DNA of 64,000 bases from Acinetobacter lwoffii (GTDB taxonomy: Bacteria; Pseudomonadota; Gammaproteobacteria; Pseudomonadales; Moraxellaceae): the NCBI RefSeq assembly GCF_015602705.1, contig NZ_CP059081.1, forward strand, positions 1,497,702-1,561,701, given 5' to 3'. The notes beneath the pieces are model-generated. The model did not search any database. It had not been told where the DNA came from and saw nothing but the letters and a program-made list of their open reading frames with translations. Positions 40,346 through 49,149 of the stretch are shown in pieces. Position 1 is the first letter of the stretch, and each line of letters starts with the position of its first letter. The translations under genes and the position numbers were made by a program.

Positions 40346-42058
40346 TTACATATTCGGGTAATTCGGACCACCACCACCTTCCGGTGTCACCCAAGTGATG
40401 TTCTGATAAGGATCCTTGATGTCACAGGTCTTGCAGTGCACACAGTTGGCTGCATTGATCTGGAAGCGCTTGGAACCGTCATTATTTTCCATGATTTCAT
40501 AGACACCTGCCGGGCAGTAACGCTGTGCAGGCTCATCCCATGTCGGCAGGTTGACTTCCACCGGAATAGAGGCATCGGTGAGTTTTAAATGCGCTGGCTG
40601 GTTTTCTTCATGGACCGTATTCGAGACAAACACTGAAGACAGACGGTCAAAGGTCAGCTTGCCATCCGGTTTTGGATAGTTTGGCTTGAAGCTTTCAGCC
40701 GCCTGGGTTTTCAACGCAGCATGATCCTGAACCAGATCGTGCAGGGTAAATGGCACTTTAAACACGTTCTGATCGATGAAGTTAAACGCGCCACCGATCC
40801 ATTGACCGAACTTGTGCATTGCCGGGCCAAAGTTACGCGAGTTATATAGCTCTTCTTTCAGCCAGCTGTTGTTGAACTTGTCGGTATACGCGGTCAGTTC
40901 TTTCACGAAGAAATCTTCACCTTCAGCCACACGTGCCACCGCCAGATCACCGCCTTTTTCTACACCGGCCGCAATCGCCTCAAATACCGCTTCACCGCAG
41001 AGCATGCCGGATTTCATCGCAGTATGTGAACCCTTGATCTTGGCAAAGTTCAGGAAGCCGGCATCATCACCAATCAAAGAACCACCCGGCAAGGTGAATT
41101 TTGGTAATGAGTTAAAACCACCTTTGGTCACAGCACGCGCACCATAAGAAATACGCTTACCACCTTCCAGATACTGCTTGATCAATGGATGGGTTTTCCA
41201 GCGCTGCATTTCCATGAAGGGATACATATGCGGGTTGGTGTAAGACAGATCTACGATCATGCCCAGAGTCACCTGGTTATTCTCAGCATGGTATAACCAC
41301 CAGCCACCTGAAGAACCAGTTTCATTTAGTGGCCAGCCGGCACCGTGCATCACCAGACCCGGTTTATGCTTGGCAGGATCGATTTCCCAAAGCTCTTTAA
41401 TGCCGATACCGTAGTGCTGCGGATCAGCGTCCTTATCCAGGTTGAACTTCTGGATCAGACGTTTACCGAGGTGACCACGACAGCCTTCAGCAAAGATGGT
41501 GTATTTGGCATGCAGTTCATAACCCGGGGTAAAGTTATGCGTCGGCTCGCCATCTTTACCAATGCCCATGTCACCGGTTTGGATGCCTTTGACTGTGTCA
41601 TCGGCATGATACAGAATTTCAGACGCGGCAAAGCCCGGAAAGATCGACACTTCCAGTTCTTCCGCTTTCTGGCCTAACCAGCGCACCACATTGCCCAGTG
41701 AAATGACATAGTTGCCATCGTTATGCATGGTTTTAGGCACCATCCAGTGCGGTGCTTCCTGTGATTTTTCATCTGAAAGCAGGAAGAAGGTTTTATCTTC
41801 AGTCACCGGGACATTCAGCGGGGCACCCTGTTCTTTCCAGTCGGGGAACAGCTCGTTCATGGCACGTGGTTCAAGCACAGCACCAGACAGAATATGTGCA
41901 CCGACTTCGGAGCCTTTTTCTACGACACAAACGGACAAATCGTTTAAGTTGTTTTCAATTGCAAGTTGACGGATTTTGATCGCAGCAGAAAGACCCGCAG
42001 GGCCTGCGCCTACGATGACGACGTCAAACTCCATCGATTCTCTTGTTATATCTTCCAT
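40346..42058 (-). CDS. electron transfer flavoprotein-ubiquinone oxidoreductase
   Basis: ETF-QO passes electrons from acyl-CoA dehydrogenases, through ETF, to ubiquinone in the inner membrane. The 570 residues show an N-terminal FAD fold (VVIVGAGPAGLSAAIKI), the ubiquinone-binding segment and the C-terminal [4Fe-4S] ligands in NAANCVHCKTCDIKDP. The ATG at 42058 lies 14 bp from a copy of the 17-bp operator, which links this gene to the neighbouring catabolic cluster that needs it. The ETF subunits themselves are not in the window. Confidence 0.95.
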   Translation of the reverse strand: MEDITRESMEFDVVIVGAGPAGLSAAIKIRQLAIENNLNDLSVCVVEKGSEVGAHILSGAVLEPRAMNELFPDWKEQGAPLNVPVTEDKTFFLLSDEKSQEAPHWMVPKTMHNDGNYVISLGNVVRWLGQKAEELEVSIFPGFAASEILYHADDTVKGIQTGDMGIGKDGEPTHNFTPGYELHAKYTIFAEGCRGHLGKRLIQKFNLDKDADPQHYGIGIKELWEIDPAKHKPGLVMHGAGWPLNETGSSGGWWLYHAENNQVTLGMIVDLSYTNPHMYPFMEMQRWKTHPLIKQYLEGGKRISYGARAVTKGGFNSLPKFTLPGGSLIGDDAGFLNFAKIKGSHTAMKSGMLCGEAVFEAIAAGVEKGGDLAVARVAEGEDFFVKELTAYTDKFNNSWLKEELYNSRNFGPAMHKFGQWIGGAFNFIDQNVFKVPFTLHDLVQDHAALKTQAAESFKPNYPKPDGKLTFDRLSSVFVSNTVHEENQPAHLKLTDASIPVEVNLPTWDEPAQRYCPAGVYEIMENNDGSKRFQINAANCVHCKTCDIKDPYQNITWVTPEGGGGPNYPNM

Positions 42059-42071
42059 AATATAAAATCCA

Positions 42072-42088
42072 ATTTCGCTATACGATAT
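42072..42088. promoter_or_regulatory. 17-bp operator copy upstream of ETF-QO
   Basis: ATTTCGCTATACGATAT resembles the shared near-palindrome ATTTCGNNATNCGAAAT. It lies 14 bp ahead of the ETF-QO ATG, the same spacing as the copy before the enoyl-CoA hydratase gene. Confidence 0.6.
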
Positions 42089-42285
42089 TTATAGCATTAT
42101 CTAAATCGGTTATGAAGCTTATTTTTGATCTTTTTATTTGAAATAGGACTTTATCTATTTTTTAAATCTTATCTATTTCACCGTATTAAAAAGGTTTGCT
42201 GTAAATTATAGATAAAGGAAGAAGATGTGTAGATTGGGTATTCAATAAGAAGAGCGACTGAATGTCGCTCTGATGATTAATTTTT

Positions 42286-43122
42286 TTATATATTATTGAG
42301 ATTCATAGCAATATTGTTCACCATGTGAATCAGACGCGGCCCAATTTCATTTTCCAGTTTTTCCTGATTTAACAGATAACTTGGAGCACCACAGTTAAAC
42401 GTTAATATCCCGTGTTTAGGGTGAACCAATGGAACTGCCACGGAATTCACATCCTTAGCCCAGTCACCTAGAGACAGACAATAGCCATAATCCTGATAAT
42501 CACGGATTGCACGTTCCAGATTACGCTTGATGGTTGGCCATTGATCTTCGTTTCTTTTCTTGATCGCGTCAAATAAATATTCGCGTTCCTTTACATCCAT
42601 CGCTGCCAGACAGGCACGTCCCATGGCACTACTATGAATCGGTAAAGTCGAACCGACAGGGCGGCGCATAGTCAGTGTCGATTCTGTATGTACTACTTCC
42701 AGATAAATCATGCTGAGACGGTCACGGGTAGCCATTGCCACAGGGGCTTGGGAATAGCGTGACATTTCTTCCATAAATGGATAGGCCTGAGTACGTGCAG
42801 AAATATTACTCAAAGCTGCATAGCCTAAAGCCAATACCCCAACATCCAGTAGATATTTCGTGGTATTCGGCAGTTGTTTTAAATAACCTAAAGAAACCAG
42901 AGTGCTGGTAATACGCGCTACAGTCGGCTTAGGCAAGTTGGTTAATTGTGCAATTTCCTGATTGCCAAGTAATTGATTGGTCGCTGAAAAGCAACGCAAG
43001 ATTTCCAATCCACGCGCAATAGACGCAATAAATTGAGGATTGTTTTCTCTATGAATATGTGAAATCGGATCTAAACGGATTTCATCAAAGTTGGGAATTT
43101 CACCAGTTTTATTTTTTGTCAT
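42286..43122 (-). CDS. IclR-family transcriptional regulator
   Basis: The 278-residue protein has a winged helix-turn-helix (ASIARGLEILRCFSATNQLLGNQEIAQLTNLPKPTVARI) and a C-terminal effector domain (PVGSTLPIHSSAMGRACLAAM, YGYCLSLGDWAKDVNSVAVPL). It is closest by eye to the PcaU/PcaR/PobR kind that senses aromatic or dicarboxylic acids such as oxoadipate. It stands divergent from the acyl-CoA dehydrogenase operon. A copy of the 17-bp operator lies 46 bp ahead of its start, so it may regulate itself. It is the best candidate controller of the whole island. Confidence 0.85.
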   Translation of the reverse strand: MTKNKTGEIPNFDEIRLDPISHIHRENNPQFIASIARGLEILRCFSATNQLLGNQEIAQLTNLPKPTVARITSTLVSLGYLKQLPNTTKYLLDVGVLALGYAALSNISARTQAYPFMEEMSRYSQAPVAMATRDRLSMIYLEVVHTESTLTMRRPVGSTLPIHSSAMGRACLAAMDVKEREYLFDAIKKRNEDQWPTIKRNLERAIRDYQDYGYCLSLGDWAKDVNSVAVPLVHPKHGILTFNCGAPSYLLNQEKLENEIGPRLIHMVNNIAMNLNNI

Positions 43123-43167
43123 GGTCAGGGCAATTAAAGTTAAATTAATGAATATGATAGCAACATA

Positions 43168-43184
43168 ATTTCACGATACAAAAT
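43168..43184. promoter_or_regulatory. 17-bp operator copy before the IclR gene
   Basis: ATTTCACGATACAAAAT lies 46 bp ahead of the IclR start. It fits the shared near-palindrome with changes in both halves. Confidence 0.5.
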
Positions 43185-43435
43185 AAAACACTTCTACAAA
43201 AGATAAAATATAGGAAAAAGTGCCGAAATTATTTGTAGTCGAAAAGAATCCTGTTACCCAAGTTTAAAGACGATAAAAAAATCATCTAGTTTTTTAGGTT
43301 TAATACGTAGCCAACACATTTAAGAAGTTTCAATTTCTCCGAAAGAGTCAGTGATCGATAAGTATTACAGCAAGAAAAAAAGGTTTAATCATCTATTCAA
43401 AAGAACTGATAAGTGAAACAATTATTCATCAAAAT

Positions 43436-43452
43436 ATTTCGTATCGTGAAAT
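43436..43452. promoter_or_regulatory. 17-bp operator copy in the divergent gap
   Basis: ATTTCGTATCGTGAAAT is nearly symmetric and fits the shared motif. It lies between the IclR gene and the acyl-CoA dehydrogenase gene, about 175 bp ahead of the latter. Confidence 0.6.
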
Positions 43453-43561
43453 TAAATCTTAAACATAAATCAACTGGAATACCAGAAAAATTTCATTTTT
43501 TAGTTAAAACATAAAATTTTTAATAATTTCACTTGCTCAAAATGATTTTATATGATTATTT

Positions 43562-43578
43562 ATTTCGTAATACGAAAC
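43562..43578. promoter_or_regulatory. 17-bp operator copy before the acyl-CoA dehydrogenase gene
   Basis: ATTTCGTAATACGAAAC contains TTTCGT and ACGAAA as perfect inverted arms around AAT. It is the most symmetric copy and lies about 50 bp ahead of the start codon. Confidence 0.7.
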
Positions 43579-43627
43579 AAAAATAAGGGTAAAGGAATTT
43601 ACCTAAATTATATCCATGGAGATTCAT

Positions 43628-44782
43628 ATGATTCGTGATCCGGAAATGCTAGACCAACTTCTGTCAACGATTCGCGATTTTGTAAAAAATGAACTGGTGC
43701 CTCTTGAGCATGAAGTAGAAGAGAACAATGCCATTCCTGAACATATTGTGGAACAGATGAAAGAGCTGGGCTTGTTTGGCCTGACGATTCCAGAAGAATA
43801 TGGTGGTTTAGGCATTACCATGGAAGAAGAAATTCTGGTCGCGATGGAGTTAGGTCATACATCGGCTGCCTTCCGCTCTTTAATTGGTACTAACAACGGC
43901 ATTGGCTCAAGTGGCATCATTATCGACGGTACAGAAGAACAAAAACAGAAATATTTACCGCGTTATGCAACGGGCGAAATTATTGGTTCATTCTGTTTGA
44001 CCGAACCGGATTCAGGCTCAGACGCTGCTGCTTTAAAAACCAGTGCAGTCAAAGACGGCGATTATTATATTTTAAACGGAACTAAACGCTTCATCACCAA
44101 TGCGCCACGCGCCACGACATTTACCGTGATGGCACGTACCAATCAAGAGATTAAAGGTGCGAGCGGTATTTCAGCATTTTTAGTTGAAGCAGGCACACCT
44201 GGTTTAAGCTTAGGTAAAATTGACAAGAAAATGGGCCAACATGGTTCCTATACCTGTGATGTAATTTTTGATAACTGTAAAGTGCATAAAGATCAACTGA
44301 TTGGCGGTGTAGAAGGGATCGGCTTTAAAACAGCTATGCGTGTGCTGGATAAGGGCCGTCTGCACATTGCCGGTTATAGCGTCGGCATGGCAGAGCGTAT
44401 GCTGGAAGACGCACTTAACTATGCAGTGGAGCGCAAACAGTTTGGTCAGCCCATTGCGAATTTCCAGCTGATCCAGGGTATGTTGGCAGACTCCAAAGCC
44501 GAGATTTATGCAGCCAAATGTATGGTTCTGGATGCTGCGCGTCTACGTGATGCTGGCCAAAATGTTACGACTGAAGCCTCTTGTGCCAAAATGTTTGCAA
44601 CTGAAATGTGTGGTCGAGTTGCTGATCGCTGTTTGCAGATTCATGGCGGAGCGGGTTATATCAGTGAATATTCAATTGAACGTTTCTACCGTGATGTGCG
44701 TCTGTTCCGTTTATATGAAGGAACGACACAAATCCAGCAAATTATTATTGCGCGTGAAATGATTAAACAAGCAACCGCCTGA
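43628..44782 (+). CDS. dcaA: acyl-CoA dehydrogenase, DcaA-like
   Basis: This FAD enzyme makes the 2,3-double bond in an acyl-CoA. The 384 residues contain FCLTEPDSGSDAAALKT, GSYTCDVIFDNCKV, RKQFGQPIANFQLIQGMLAD, QIHGGAGYISEYSIERFYRD and the catalytic Glu in YEGTTQIQQ. ATG 43628 is preferred to 43616 because GGAG lies seven bases before it. In Acinetobacter baylyi an acyl-CoA dehydrogenase opens the dca operon for dicarboxylic acids, and the neighbours here fit that; the exact chain-length preference is inference. Confidence 0.85.
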   Translation: MIRDPEMLDQLLSTIRDFVKNELVPLEHEVEENNAIPEHIVEQMKELGLFGLTIPEEYGGLGITMEEEILVAMELGHTSAAFRSLIGTNNGIGSSGIIIDGTEEQKQKYLPRYATGEIIGSFCLTEPDSGSDAAALKTSAVKDGDYYILNGTKRFITNAPRATTFTVMARTNQEIKGASGISAFLVEAGTPGLSLGKIDKKMGQHGSYTCDVIFDNCKVHKDQLIGGVEGIGFKTAMRVLDKGRLHIAGYSVGMAERMLEDALNYAVERKQFGQPIANFQLIQGMLADSKAEIYAAKCMVLDAARLRDAGQNVTTEASCAKMFATEMCGRVADRCLQIHGGAGYISEYSIERFYRDVRLFRLYEGTTQIQQIIIAREMIKQATA

Positions 44783-44813
44783 TCTCATAATTTTAAAATA
44801 AGGAAATATTAAA

Positions 44814-46013
44814 ATGACGACAAAAATTAGATTTGATTGGCAAGACCCGTTTTTAATCGAACAGCAACTGACGTCAGAAGAGCGCATGATCCGCGATGCA
44901 GCGGCAGCGTACTGTCAAGACAAACTGATGCCGCGGGTACTGGAACAGTTCCGCCATGAAAAAACCGATCCGGCTATTTTCCGTGAGATGGGTGAACTTG
45001 GTCTGCTAGGCCCAACCATTCCGGAACAGTACGGCGGTGCAGGTTTAAATTATGTCAGTTATGGTCTGATTGCTCGTGAAGTTGAACGTGTCGATTCAGG
45101 TTATCGCTCAATGGCCAGCGTACAAAGCTCTCTGGTGATGGTACCCATTAATGAATTTGGTTCTGAAGAGCAAAAGCAGAAGTATTTACCAAAATTAGCA
45201 ACCGGTGAGTATATTGGTTGCTTCGGCCTGACCGAGCCGGATCATGGTTCGGATCCGGGCAGCATGATTAGCCGTGCCAAAAAAGTCGAGGGTGGTTACC
45301 GTTTAACTGGCGCAAAAATGTGGATTACCAACAGCCCGATTGCTGATGTATTTGTAGTTTGGGCTAAAGAAGTTTCTGCCGAAGGTAATGTCGGTGACAT
45401 TCGTGGCTTTATTCTAGAAAAAGGCTGGGAAGGGCTTTCTGCTCCAGCGATTCACGGTAAAGTGGGTCTACGTGCCTCGATCACCGGTGAAATTGTAATG
45501 GATAACGTCTTTGTTCCAGAAGAAAATGCATTTCCGGAAGTTCGTGGTTTAAAAGGGCCTTTTACTTGCTTGAATAGTGCGCGTTACGGGATTGCCTGGG
45601 GTGCCATGGGAGCTGCAGAATTCTGCTGGCATACCGCACATCAATACACCATGGATCGTAAACAGTTTGGCCGACCACTTGCTGCGAATCAGTTAATTCA
45701 GAAAAAACTGGCAGATATGCAAACTGAAATTGCCCTTGGCTTACAGGTGGCTTTACGTTTTGGCCGCATGAAAGATGAGGGCATTGCGTCAGTTGAAGGT
45801 ACGTCTTTAATTAAGCGTAATAACTGCGGCAAGGCGCTGGATATTGCCCGTTTGGCCCGTGACATGATGGGCGGTAACGGGATTAGCGATGAATTCGGTG
45901 TGGCCCGTCATCTGGTTAATCTGGAAGTGGTAAATACCTATGAAGGTACCCATGATGTACATGCCCTGATTTTAGGTCGTGCACAAACCGGAATTGCAGC
46001 CTTTTGCAACTAA
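44814..46013 (+). CDS. gcdH: glutaryl-CoA dehydrogenase GcdH
   Basis: GcdH oxidises and decarboxylates glutaryl-CoA to crotonyl-CoA. The 399 residues show the family parts [47 protein letters not shown] and [19 protein letters not shown], with the catalytic Glu in [20 protein letters not shown]. Its presence lets the pathway end odd-chain dicarboxylates such as glutarate or pimelate. It follows the first dehydrogenase by 31 bp. Confidence 0.93.
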   Translation: MTTKIRFDWQDPFLIEQQLTSEERMIRDAAAAYCQDKLMPRVLEQFRHEKTDPAIFREMGELGLLGPTIPEQYGGAGLNYVSYGLIAREVERVDSGYRSMASVQSSLVMVPINEFGSEEQKQKYLPKLATGEYIGCFGLTEPDHGSDPGSMISRAKKVEGGYRLTGAKMWITNSPIADVFVVWAKEVSAEGNVGDIRGFILEKGWEGLSAPAIHGKVGLRASITGEIVMDNVFVPEENAFPEVRGLKGPFTCLNSARYGIAWGAMGAAEFCWHTAHQYTMDRKQFGRPLAANQLIQKKLADMQTEIALGLQVALRFGRMKDEGIASVEGTSLIKRNNCGKALDIARLARDMMGGNGISDEFGVARHLVNLEVVNTYEGTHDVHALILGRAQTGIAAFCN

Positions 46014-46028
46014 ACCTGACATCAACTT

Positions 46029-46056
46029 CTAGCCAGCATTGCTGGCTAGATTGTTT
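46029..46056 (+). terminator. terminator after gcdH
   Basis: CTAGCCAGC and GCTGGCTAG pair around ATT, followed by ATTGTTTT. It separates the dehydrogenase pair from the transporter gene. Confidence 0.75.
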
Positions 46057-46194
46057 TACGGGTTTAAGAATTGTGCTTAATCACATCATTCAATGTATTG
46101 CTACGTGATTTCTGCAGAGAAAATTTATCAAGAACTTTGAAAATCATTTTATACCACCTTGCTAAAGCGTGGTAATGATCAGCGAATATTCTAT

Positions 46195-46220
46195 ATTTCA
46201 CCTAAATAATTAAGTGAAAT
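46195..46220. promoter_or_regulatory. inverted repeat upstream of the MFS gene
   Basis: ATTTCAC and GTGAAAT are perfect inverted arms separated by 12 AT-rich bases, 48 bp ahead of the transporter ATG. The arms recall the outer bases of the 17-bp operator, but the spacing differs. It may be an operator for the transporter-CoA-transferase unit. Confidence 0.4.
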
Positions 46221-46267
46221 ATGCGTTTTAAAAAGGCACAGGAGTGCCGAAAAGTAGAAAGAGCATT

Positions 46268-47548
46268 ATGGATACGATCAGTTCACAACAACACCCAGTG
46301 GAAGGTGGAAACGAACCCAAGCAAAGAGTCTGGATTCTGGCCTTTATTTTCTCATTTTTAGCATTACTGGTTGATGGTGCTGATATTGCGTTATTAGCCT
46401 ACAGTCTGACCAGTCTGAAACAAGAGTTTTCATTAAGTAATATGCAGGCCGGTGCCTTAGGGAGCTGGACGCTTGCAGGCATGGCTATCGGCGGTTTTTT
46501 TGGTGGCTGGGCTTGTGACCGTTTTGGCCGGGTTCGTGTGATCGTCATTGCCATTGCATTATTTTCTTCATTAACCTTCTGGTTAGGATTCGTAGAAAGT
46601 TATGATCAGTTCAAATGGCTGCGCTTTACGTCTGCGATTGGACTAGGTGCTCTATATATTGCCTGTAACACACTCATGGCAGAGTATGTACCCACCAAAT
46701 ATCGCTCTACAGTATTGGCAACGCTTATGACTGGCTGGACTTTAGGCTCGGTGGTCGCAACTGTTCTGGCTGGATGGCTATTGCCTGAATTTGGCTGGCG
46801 ATACCTCTATTATATTGCCATTATTCCAATTGTACTGGCCTTCGCGATGTACTTCTTGGTGCCTGAACCGAAAGCTTGGTTAGAAGCACGTCAGGCCCGC
46901 CTGGATGCAAAAGCCAGTGGTATTGTTCAGGAAAAACCAAAAAATACTTTTAAAATGATTTTTGAAGATGCACTCAGCCGTCGCATGTTTATCCTCTGGT
47001 CCTTCAGTACCGCATTTTTACAGTTTGGCTATTATGGAGTCAGTAACTGGCTACCGGCCTATTTAGAGACTGATCTGGGAATCAAGTTTAAAGAAATGAC
47101 CATGTATATGATCGGGACTTTCCTGATCATGATGTGTACCAAAGTTATTGCCGGTTTCATCGCTGACCGGATTGGCCGTCGTGCGGTATTTGCTTTTGGT
47201 ACCATGGGTACGGCAATTTTTATCCCTGTGATTGTCTTTGGTAATACGCCGGATAACATCCTCTGGCTGATGTTATTTTTCGGTTTTCTCTATGGTATTC
47301 CATACGGTATTAATGCGACTTACATGACAGAAAGCTTCTCCACCAAAGTACGTGGAACAGCCGTGGGCGGTGCCTATAACGTGGGCCGACTGGGTGCTGT
47401 ATTTGCACCTCTTACTATTGGCTATTTTGCTCAAGGAGGCTCAATTGGTACGGGCTTACTGATTATGGGCATTGCCTATTTTCTTTGCGGTCTAATTCCC
47501 GCTTTCTTTATTAAAGACCGCTTATTTGATCCGCAAAAGGCAGATTAA
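46268..47548 (+). CDS. MFS transporter, AAHS (aromatic/dicarboxylic acid:H+ symporter) type
   Basis: The 426-residue carrier has twelve expected helices. It carries the family motif DGADIALLAYSLTSLK in helix 1, GGWACDRFGRVRV after helix 2 and IADRIGRRAVFAFG after helix 8, as in PcaK/BenK/MucK. It probably imports the acid that the CoA-transferase downstream activates. The start at 46268 is set by similarity of length; a GTG at 46244 is possible. A close paralogue lies at 54503-55801. Confidence 0.85.
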   Translation: MDTISSQQHPVEGGNEPKQRVWILAFIFSFLALLVDGADIALLAYSLTSLKQEFSLSNMQAGALGSWTLAGMAIGGFFGGWACDRFGRVRVIVIAIALFSSLTFWLGFVESYDQFKWLRFTSAIGLGALYIACNTLMAEYVPTKYRSTVLATLMTGWTLGSVVATVLAGWLLPEFGWRYLYYIAIIPIVLAFAMYFLVPEPKAWLEARQARLDAKASGIVQEKPKNTFKMIFEDALSRRMFILWSFSTAFLQFGYYGVSNWLPAYLETDLGIKFKEMTMYMIGTFLIMMCTKVIAGFIADRIGRRAVFAFGTMGTAIFIPVIVFGNTPDNILWLMLFFGFLYGIPYGINATYMTESFSTKVRGTAVGGAYNVGRLGAVFAPLTIGYFAQGGSIGTGLLIMGIAYFLCGLIPAFFIKDRLFDPQKAD

Positions 47549-47588
47549 TCTGCAATTGCAATATAGATAGAACATGCTAGGAAGCAAT

Positions 47589-48260
47589 ATGATGAATAAA
47601 ATCACACAGGATATCGAGACAGTACTCAAGCAAATTCCCGATGGTGCACACATTATGACTAGTGGTTTTGGCCTGGCAGGTCAGCCGGTAGAATTAATCG
47701 AAGCATTAATTGATCTTGGTCCTAAAGACTTGACCATTATTAACAACAATGCTGCTTCCGGAGATCGTGGGTTAACCAATCTGCTGTTGTCTGGACTGGT
47801 TAAAAAAATGATCTGTTCATTTCCACGAGCCAATAACTCAACCGTCTTTGAAGATCTGTATAAAGCCGGAAAAGTTGAGCTGGAACTGGTGCCACAAGGC
47901 AATCTGGCCTGCCGTATTCAGGCAGCCGGTGCAGGCTTAGGAGCTGTTTTTACTCCAACCGGTTTTGGTACCAAAATAGCTGAGGGTAAAGAAACCCGTA
48001 ATATCAATGGAAAAGATTATGTGCTGGAATATCCGATACATGCTGATTATGCCTTGGTTTATGCCAATCAGGCAGATCAGTGGGGCAACTTGACCTACCG
48101 TAAGGCAGCACGGAATTTTGGTCCGATCATGGCCAAAGCAGCAAAAACCACCATTGCACAAGTCCATCAAGTTGTGGAACTGGGAGAACTTGATCCAGAG
48201 ATCATTGTAACGCCAGGAATTTTTGTACAGCATGTGGTCAAGGTTGGAGATATTAAATAA
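47589..48260 (+). CDS. dcaI: CoA-transferase subunit A, DcaI-like
   Basis: This is the alpha subunit of a two-subunit family I CoA-transferase (about 223 residues). MTSGFGLAGQPVELIEAL, NNAASGDRGLTNLL and the QGNLACRIQAAGAGLGAVFTPTGFGT segment are typical of 3-oxoacid/3-oxoadipate transferases. It would activate a dicarboxylate using succinyl-CoA or acetyl-CoA. The start has AGGA six bases before it; an adjacent ATG at 47592 is possible. Its stop overlaps the next start as TAATG. Confidence 0.87.
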   Translation: MMNKITQDIETVLKQIPDGAHIMTSGFGLAGQPVELIEALIDLGPKDLTIINNNAASGDRGLTNLLLSGLVKKMICSFPRANNSTVFEDLYKAGKVELELVPQGNLACRIQAAGAGLGAVFTPTGFGTKIAEGKETRNINGKDYVLEYPIHADYALVYANQADQWGNLTYRKAARNFGPIMAKAAKTTIAQVHQVVELGELDPEIIVTPGIFVQHVVKVGDIK

Positions 48261-48919
48261 TGAATATTCAAAAACGTAGTCGTGAACAGATTGTAGCTAA
48301 AGTTGCACAAGACATTCCAACCGGCTCTTTTGTAAATTTGGGTATTGGTTTACCGACACGCGTAGCAGGTTATTTAAAACCTGAACAAGGAGTAATTCTA
48401 CACTCGGAAAATGGCGTTTTAGGTTTTGCTGCATTGAGTGATCCTGAACAGGCAGATGATGATCTGATTAACGCCGGCAAAGAACTCGTAAGCATGTTGC
48501 AAGGTGGCAGTTTTATGAATTCTGCCGACTCTTTCGATATCATGCGAGGCGGGCATCTGGATATCTGTATCATGGGGGCTTTTCAGGTCGCTATTAATGG
48601 TGATCTGGCGAACTGGCATACCGGTAATGCTGATGCTGTACCTGCTGTAGGCGGTGCGATGGATCTGGCAGTGGGTGCTCGCTGTGTCTATGTTTGCATG
48701 GAACATGTGACCAAAAACGGTGAGGCAAAAATTGTTGAAGAACTGACTTATCCTCTAACAGGTAAACATTGTGTCAACCGTATTTATACTGATTTGTGTG
48801 TGATTGAATTAAAAGACCTACAAGCTCAGGTTATTGAAATAGTGGATGGCTTAAGCTTTGAAGAATTACAACAGCAGACAGGCTGTAAATTAGTGGACAG
48901 TCGTCAACAAGCAGCCTAA
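48260..48919 (+). CDS. dcaJ: CoA-transferase subunit B, DcaJ-like
   Basis: This is the beta subunit (219 residues). It contains the active-site region VILHSENGVLGF, in which the Glu forms the enzyme-CoA thioester, and VNLGIGLPTRVAGYL near the N-terminus. It is translationally coupled to subunit A. The pair resembles PcaIJ and AtoDA as well as DcaIJ; the dca assignment depends on the neighbours. Confidence 0.88.
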   Translation: MNIQKRSREQIVAKVAQDIPTGSFVNLGIGLPTRVAGYLKPEQGVILHSENGVLGFAALSDPEQADDDLINAGKELVSMLQGGSFMNSADSFDIMRGGHLDICIMGAFQVAINGDLANWHTGNADAVPAVGGAMDLAVGARCVYVCMEHVTKNGEAKIVEELTYPLTGKHCVNRIYTDLCVIELKDLQAQVIEIVDGLSFEELQQQTGCKLVDSRQQAA

Positions 48920-48963
48920 AAATAAGTCCGCAATATTCTGATTAAGTAAAAGTATAGTTTTAG

Positions 48964-48988
48964 ATCACAGCTTCGGCTGTGATTTTTA
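48964..48988 (+). terminator. terminator after dcaJ
   Basis: ATCACAGC and GCTGTGAT are joined by the stable TTCG tetraloop and followed by TTTTAAATTTT. It ends the transporter and CoA-transferase unit. Confidence 0.88.
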
Positions 48989-49024
48989 AATTTTAGAATT
49001 ATTATAAAATACACGTAATATTGA

Positions 49025-49064
49025 CCGTATTTCCGTATTTCCGTATTTCCGTATTTCCGTATTT
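49025..49064. repeat. octamer tandem repeat (CCGTATTT)5
   Basis: Five perfect copies of CCGTATTT lie between the dcaJ terminator and the start of the GGDEF/EAL gene, ending 85 bp before its ATG. This is the interval where its promoter must be, so copy-number change could shift promoter spacing. Confidence 0.95.
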
Positions 49065-49149
49065 TAAAGATATAAATACAAACTTTTGCTAATGATTATT
49101 TTAATAATAAGTCTAAAATGTTAAGAAGCTAAGGAAGGTGATAGTCTGA

